Made by a program: the position numbers and the translations under genes. From NCBI RefSeq assembly GCF_000002235.5, contig NW_022145596.1, positions 27,999,867-28,063,866 of the forward strand: 64,000 nt of DNA. Reading direction: 5' to 3'. The first letter of the stretch is position 1. Each line of letters starts with the position of its first letter. This document shows positions 59,423 to 64,000 of this stretch, piece by piece. The DNA is from Strongylocentrotus purpuratus. Taxonomy: Eukaryota > Echinodermata > Echinoidea > Camarodonta > Strongylocentrotidae. A model generated the notes under the pieces. It was given only the letters and a program-made list of their open reading frames with translations. It was not told where the DNA came from and ran no database searches.

Positions 59423-59603
59423 TTATCGATTGATTTTGTTTTATTTTTAGTTTTATCCACAAAATTTTTGTAAAATAACCTTTTAGTCGAGTTTTATTAC
59501 TATCAAAGCTCACCTTTAAGAACTTTTAGGAAAATTTCAGATCCGATGGGACTGGATTCAAACGGATTTTGATCTCGCGTTTCCGACTATTTGGATGTTG
59601 TAG

Positions 59604-59889
59604 AATCGACGCGTAGGAGTAGCTAACTCCCTCGTTACCGACGCCGGAGTTCTGGTGATCGCGAGAGGCAGTCTCCGTACAACACGACGCACTGCGGCTT
59701 CACGCGTATCGTCACTGCTGTGCTTCGCCGCCATCTTGCTTTTACCAATCGACGCACAGGAGTAGCCAACACCATCGCTACCGACGCCGGAGTTCTGGGG
59801 ATCGCGAGAGGCAGTCTCCGTACAGCAAGACTTACTGCGGCTTCACGCGTATCGTCACTGCTGTGCTTCGCCGCCATCTTGCTTTTACC
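59604..59889 (+). promoter_or_regulatory. Two 143-bp tandem monomers in the LINE 5' region
   Basis: Copies at 59604-59746 and 59747-59889 have an exact 143-bp period and differ by about a dozen bases. They are GC-rich relative to the flanks (CCGGAGTTCTGG, GATCGCGAGAGGCAGTCTCC, GTGCTTCGCCGCCATCTTGC). They lie 280 bp upstream of the first LINE ATG. Tandem 5' monomers act as promoters in some other LINEs, so that role is inferred here. GCCGCCATCTTG resembles a YY1-type motif. Confidence 0.65.
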
Positions 59890-60170
59890 GTGACTTCGCT
59901 CTTTTTAATAGACTTTTAACACCTTTTTCCACTTTGGAATTTATTCGATGTGATTTTTAGTATGCATATTTTATGTGGACATTTTTCTCAGAACATCATC
60001 ATATTTTTAGCGTGTACTGTAGGCTAGATAGATAGACTTTTTAGTCTGATTTTTAACTGATAATATTTAGCGCTGGCATTCATGTGTGTTATCCACACAT
60101 TGCTCCGGTCCAAACGCTGAATTAATTATTACTACAGAAGTAGCCATTGTTCATCTTGATACCTGCCAAG

Positions 60171-60466
60171 ATGTCTAGGCTTGGTGTTGGAGCTAGAGAA
60201 GCTAACCTCGGATTACAGCTTTGTCTCAACTTATTGGTTTGCATCACACTGACGGGAGCTGGACTTCGCCTGTCCCGAAGCCCCTTGAGGGACCAACATT
60301 ACGGTAGGATCTTACCTTTTTATGATTCAACTTTTGATCCAATTGATGATCATCTTTCAAGTAAACACACGTATATGTCTCGGAGACTGGGAGTGAATTA
60401 TCAGACATACTTTAACTTTGCTACCCAACTGTCTGTGACTCGAAATATCAGACATGTAATGCTTAA
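60171..60466 (+). pseudogene. LINE ORF1, 5' part
   Basis: The ATG at 60171 (context CAAGATGTCT) opens 98 codons plus two bases before the MITE. The start has a hydrophobic stretch (LGLQLCLNLLVCITLTGAG) followed by basic and aromatic residues. The frame continues in register beyond the MITE when one TTAA is counted, giving 277 codons to the stop at 61539. The function of this N-terminal part is unknown; the hydrophobic segment could be a membrane or signal-like sequence. Confidence 0.7.
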
Positions 60467-60999
60467 AGGTACTATGTCCCTTTTGCAGCCAACATCAAAT
60501 TCTGTAGAACTTTGCAGGAATTATGAATATGTCATGTATGTCCTATCTGTGAAATTTAAACGTTAGCAGTGTCCTCATATTCAAATTATGCAAGGAAACC
60601 CGTTTACTTGCTAGACTTTACTGTCAGACACTATTGAGTGACTGACTGGCTTTTTTTTTCTTCTTTGGTAATAACATACATGAAAAGAGTTGTAAAGGGT
60701 ACATGAGCATTTTTCTACATCAATAACCCACTTCTTGTGATGGCCAAGATTAAACTGATTGAATCTTTGCGCAGCATAAAACATATGACCATTCGGTACA
60801 ATTGTCTGTAAATCAAGACTATTACTTTTGGGCTCTATAGCCCTAAAGTCGATTTGACAACTTATAGTCGTTATTTTCCCACTTAAAGACATTTTCAAGC
60901 CCCACCTTTTTTAGGGAAGTTCTAAATTAGTATTATCTTTCAAATGCAGTTGGAATTCAACTTTTTCATTTTTTGGGCCTGCAAATGGGACATATACCT
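60467..60999 (+). mobile_element. 533-bp TTAA MITE, copy 2, inserted in LINE ORF1
   Basis: AGGTACTATGTCCC at the 5' end and GGGACATATACCT at the 3' end are flanked by TTAA (60463-60466, 61000-61003). It is colinear with 34721-35262. The LINE reading frame is uninterrupted across the empty site. Confidence 0.88.
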
Positions 61000-61003
61000 T
61001 TAA

Positions 61004-61541
61004 GAAGAGGGGCTTGTATTTTGAGAGATCGTTTGATCTGCAGGATAATACACCATATAAATCCTCTAATTCTCAATTTATAACTCTAAAATCTGTTATT
61101 ATTCTGAGTGGTGATGTTGAAATGCAGCCAGGTCCAACCGGGCCTCAGCCTCAAGCCGCTACAGCTTTTTCATGCTCTATGTGTAATGCGGAAGTAACTG
61201 ACGATGATTGGGCTTTAGAATGTGACAAATGCAGTAAGTGGTCACACATAAACTGTAGTAATGTTTCTGAAGACGAGTATGAATCCTTCCTGAATCAATC
61301 ATCTTTTACTTGGTGCTGCCCATGTTGCGAGTTTATGAACTTTAGTGACTCGCTATTCGGCTCTAATCAACAATTATCTGACGAAAATTCTTTTCAAGCC
61401 TTAAGAGAATTTAACTTATCACAGGATAGTGAATCTGATCTACAATCACCAGCGAGGAGATCCGGTAGTACAGGTGGTAGTAAACCTGCTGGGAAATCGC
61501 TTGGTGGAAAAAAAAATTCCACCATCCACCAAGAAAAGTAG
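61004..61541 (+). pseudogene. LINE ORF1, 3' part with 2A-like motif and PHD-type zinc finger
   Basis: After the MITE the frame runs to TAG 61539-61541. It holds LKSVIILSGDVEMQPGP (the last eight residues at 61113-61136), which matches the 2A-like pattern D-V/I-E-x-N-P-G-P except that Gln replaces Asn. A cysteine-rich domain then follows (CSMCNAEV, LECDKCSKWSHINCS, WCCPCC; about 61165-61325) with the C4HC3 spacing of a PHD finger. The C-terminus is Ser/Gly/Lys-rich. It overlaps the ORF2 frame around the A9 tract at 61508-61516. PHD fingers of this kind in CR1 elements are thought to aid protein or chromatin contacts. Confidence 0.8.
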
Positions 61542-63843
61542 GAGTAAATGTAAACTGGACCATAAATTAAAGTGCATCAGTCTAAATGCAAGGAGCCTTA
61601 AAGGGAAAGTTCCAGAATTCCATGCCATTATCAAGGAACATCAGCCGGACATTATCTGTGTCACGGAAACGCATATTGATGATTCCATATCTTCCTCTGA
61701 GTTATTTCCTAGTAACTTTATCGTTTATAGGAAAGATAGGAATTGCTCTGGTGGTGGAGTAGCTATCGTGGTTAAGGATAGTCTAGCTAGCTTACCTCGT
61801 CCTGATCTGGATACAGAGACTAAAATAATATGGACCCAGATACTATTGACATCAGGTAAAACATTTCTTGTGGGATGTTATTACCGTGTTCCTGACAGCC
61901 GAGTAGGAGACTGGAAGGACCTCGAGGAATCGTTGGATAAAATTCCTCAGGAGACTACAAGCATACCACATGTAGTTCTGACTGGAGACTCTAATGCAAA
62001 ATCCATCAATTGGGGTGATGGTATGCAAACGGCAAATTCAAGTGAAATGCTTCTGCTAGATATTGCCAATAAACATTTTTTAACACAGCATGTGCTTGAA
62101 CCCACGCGAACAACTGAGTCAACCGCCAATATACTGGATCTGCTGTTCTCTTCGATCCCAAGTAGCATTCAAGGAATCGAGGTTCATACTGGAATGAGCG
62201 ACCATGATGTGGTTGTATGTTCTATCAAAACCAGACCAAAGCAGCTGCCTAAGCCTCGTCGCAAGATCTACTGCTACGGCAAAGCTGACTTCGGAAGAGT
62301 GCGCGATGGGATCACTAGATTTTCACAGGAGTATTTTATTAGTGAACCTGAATCAAGACCCGTCAATGAAAATTGGACTAAGTTAAAGAAAAGTCTTGAA
62401 GACTTGAAGGAGTCATTTGTTCCATCAAAGATGTCGTCAACGTGTGACACAATACCATGGATCAACACCAAGATCAAACGTCTCATTAAAGTTAGGAATC
62501 GTATCCATAAAAAGGCAAAACGGTCAGGCGATACTGCCCATTGGGAACAATTTAAGGAGGCTAGGAAAGCTGTAAAAAGGGAACTTAGGAAAGAACATCG
62601 TCATTTTGTACAGAACATTGTGGAAAATCTGCGTGAAAATCCTCGGGGTTTATGGAAATACATCAGAAGTAAGAGTATGGAGAATCAGGGTATACCGACA
62701 CTCAGACACCAAGGAGTCCATTTCGTCTCTGACAATGACAAGGCGCTATCTCTAGCTGACTACTTTAAGTCGGTGTTTACACAGGAAAACCTGGACCAGA
62801 TACCTTTCACTCCTACCAACTTGCCAACTGTAGAAGATGTCAACGTTACGGTAGAAGGGGTTCTGAAGTTGCTTAAGACAGTAAACATTAACAAAGCTAC
62901 TGGTCCTGATGGAATATGTCCCAGGATGCTAAAGGAAACTGCAAATGAAATAGCACCAGTACTGCGCGACGTATTTCAACAATCCTTAAACAGTGGAGAT
63001 CTACCTTAGGATTGGCTTTTAGCCAATATCACCGCGCTGTTCAAGAAAGGTGATAAAGCCCTACCATCGAATTATAGACCGGTATCCTTGACAGCGACAT
63101 GCAGTAAACTTCTTGAGCATATGAAATTTAATGCTAAGAAATGCTTCGTCATGAATATGACCAACAAGAGGAAGAAGTTGAGTTTCCAATATACTCTTCA
63201 TGCCCAAATCCTGGATCCAGTTCAACATCACCAATACCTTGGAGTCTTCCTAACCCACAAATACAAGTGGAATTTCCAGTATGCTCACATTACCAAGAAG
63301 GCTAACATGGTTCTCGGAATGTTAAGGCGTAATCTTAGAGGTTGTTCGAGAACCATCAAGAGCACTGCTTATCTTTCGCTAGTAAGACCTCATTTAGAAT
63401 ATGCAGCTAGTGTCTACGACCCCTATGAAACCAAATACATCAAGCAGCTGGAAATGGTCCAACGTCGTGCTGCAAGATTTGTCAACAACAACTACAACCA
63501 ACGTGCTAGTGTCATGGACATGTTGAGGGATCTGAATTGGGACTCACTGGAACATCGGCGAGAAGTTGCAAGACTTGCCCTCATGAAACAGATCCAGAGC
63601 GGACAATCTGCCATCCCGAAGACCCTAACACCTCTTGCTGTTACTAGATCCCGTCGTTCCTCAGCAAGCAATAGCCATCATTTGAAACAGACGTACTGCA
63701 GGACAGACTTTTTCAAGTTCTCCTATTTCCCTCGTACGTGCAAGGACTGGAATAAGTTACCTGATAGCGTTATCAACACAGGATCAATTGATTCCTTTAG
63801 GTCCCATGCGCTACAATTCCTAAAAGATTGCTCTATTCCATGA
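61520..63843 (+). pseudogene. LINE ORF2: APE endonuclease plus partial reverse transcriptase
   Basis: This frame is shifted relative to ORF1 and is open to TAG 63007-63009, then in the same frame to TGA 63841-63843. APE endonuclease motifs are all visible: LNARSLKGK, ICVTETHIDD, GGGVAIVV, LTGDSNAKSINW and MSDHDVV. A linker rich in Lys/Arg follows, then the start of the reverse transcriptase (NKATGPDGICPRMLKE, FKKGDKALPSNYRPVSLT, SKLLEH). At about 63120 the sequence jumps directly to MKFNAKKCF, which in intact elements lies after the catalytic F/Y-A-D-D box. The fingers and palm, including the catalytic aspartates, are missing. The conserved C-terminus (HHQYLGVFL, LVRPHLEYA, VQRRAARFV, WNKLP) is intact. 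Confidence 0.85.
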
Positions 63844-64000
63844 CCATGTGCTTCGTTTCCGTGTCTTTATATGGACTAACAAGTCTGTCGACACGTACAG
63901 AAGAAGAAGAAGAATCGAACTTATAAGCTCTGTTTTTTCAATGAACTCTGGTGTTATTTGGGTTTCCCTTTCGTACCTTGGACGAGATAGTAAACCATTT

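Larger units (their letters stand above)
59604..63915 (+). mobile_element. CR1-like LINE, nearly full length but defective
   Basis: The order is tandem 5' monomers, ORF1 with PHD-type zinc finger, ORF2 with APE endonuclease and partial reverse transcriptase, and a 3' tail of (GAA)n (63900-63915). The combination of a PHD finger and a GDVE-x-x-PGP motif is known for CR1/L2-type elements of sea urchins and other invertebrates. Disabling changes are a TTAA MITE in ORF1, a frame offset at an A9 tract, a TAG at 63007 and deletion of the reverse transcriptase core. Confidence 0.85.

Noticed and set aside
59635..59877. 80-codon minus-strand frame
   Set aside because: It is an antisense shadow of the 143-bp LINE monomers and its sequence simply repeats.

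Overview
This is eukaryotic, intron-rich, AT-rich DNA packed with repeats. The repeats are microsatellites (GA, CT, TA, TAA), long G or C runs, tRNA-derived SINEs, short inverted-repeat elements, Helentron-type ends and CR1-like LINEs with a PHD finger and a 2A-like motif. That mixture, with an FGF gene that keeps the usual FGF intron positions, suggests a marine invertebrate, most likely a deuterostome such as an echinoderm. The species assignment is inference. Most of the window is non-coding. Three protein genes can be argued from the sequence. (1) A minus-strand gene of unknown function has three phase-compatible exons (9294-9199, 6224-6026, 231-135) and runs off the left edge. (2) A plus-strand FGF-family growth factor has three exons (27401-28412, 42444-42571, 43254-43502; 462 residues) with a long, basic prodomain and furin-type sites. 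(3) A plus-strand exon near 48914 encodes a signal peptide and a short secreted segment, with no continuation found. Layout: 0.1-9.3 kb is the minus-strand gene. Its second intron holds five intact tRNA-Ser genes (UGA and CGA types, both orientations), two tRNA fragments and two MITEs. 9.3-27.3 kb is intergenic. It holds a 1.2-kb foldback, a 4.06-kb hAT-like composite with an exact 8-bp target duplication (17107-21170), and within that a 219-bp satellite whose monomers are hairpins. 27.4-43.5 kb is the FGF gene, with a 14-kb first intron carrying SINEs, a TTAA-flanked MITE and hAT-like MITEs. 43.5-50 kb is spacer with small foldback elements and the orphan signal-peptide exon. 50-64 kb is transposon territory: a LINE 3' remnant, Helentron-like (HINE) elements with a multiplied 5' end and textbook 3' hairpin-CTAG ends, a TA-flanked 1.3-kb element built of hairpins, a broken LINE fragment, and finally a nearly full-length CR1-like LINE (59604-63915). 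The LINE is disabled by an inserted TTAA MITE, a frame offset at an A9 tract, one in-frame stop and loss of the reverse transcriptase catalytic core. The clearest stories are this LINE (143-bp promoter-like tandem monomers, altered 2A motif, core deletion that keeps the frame), the HINE with tandem 5' ends, the hairpin satellite nested in a hAT-like element, and the intronic tRNA-Ser cluster. All gene models rest on splice signals and reading-frame continuity seen here. No database search was possible.
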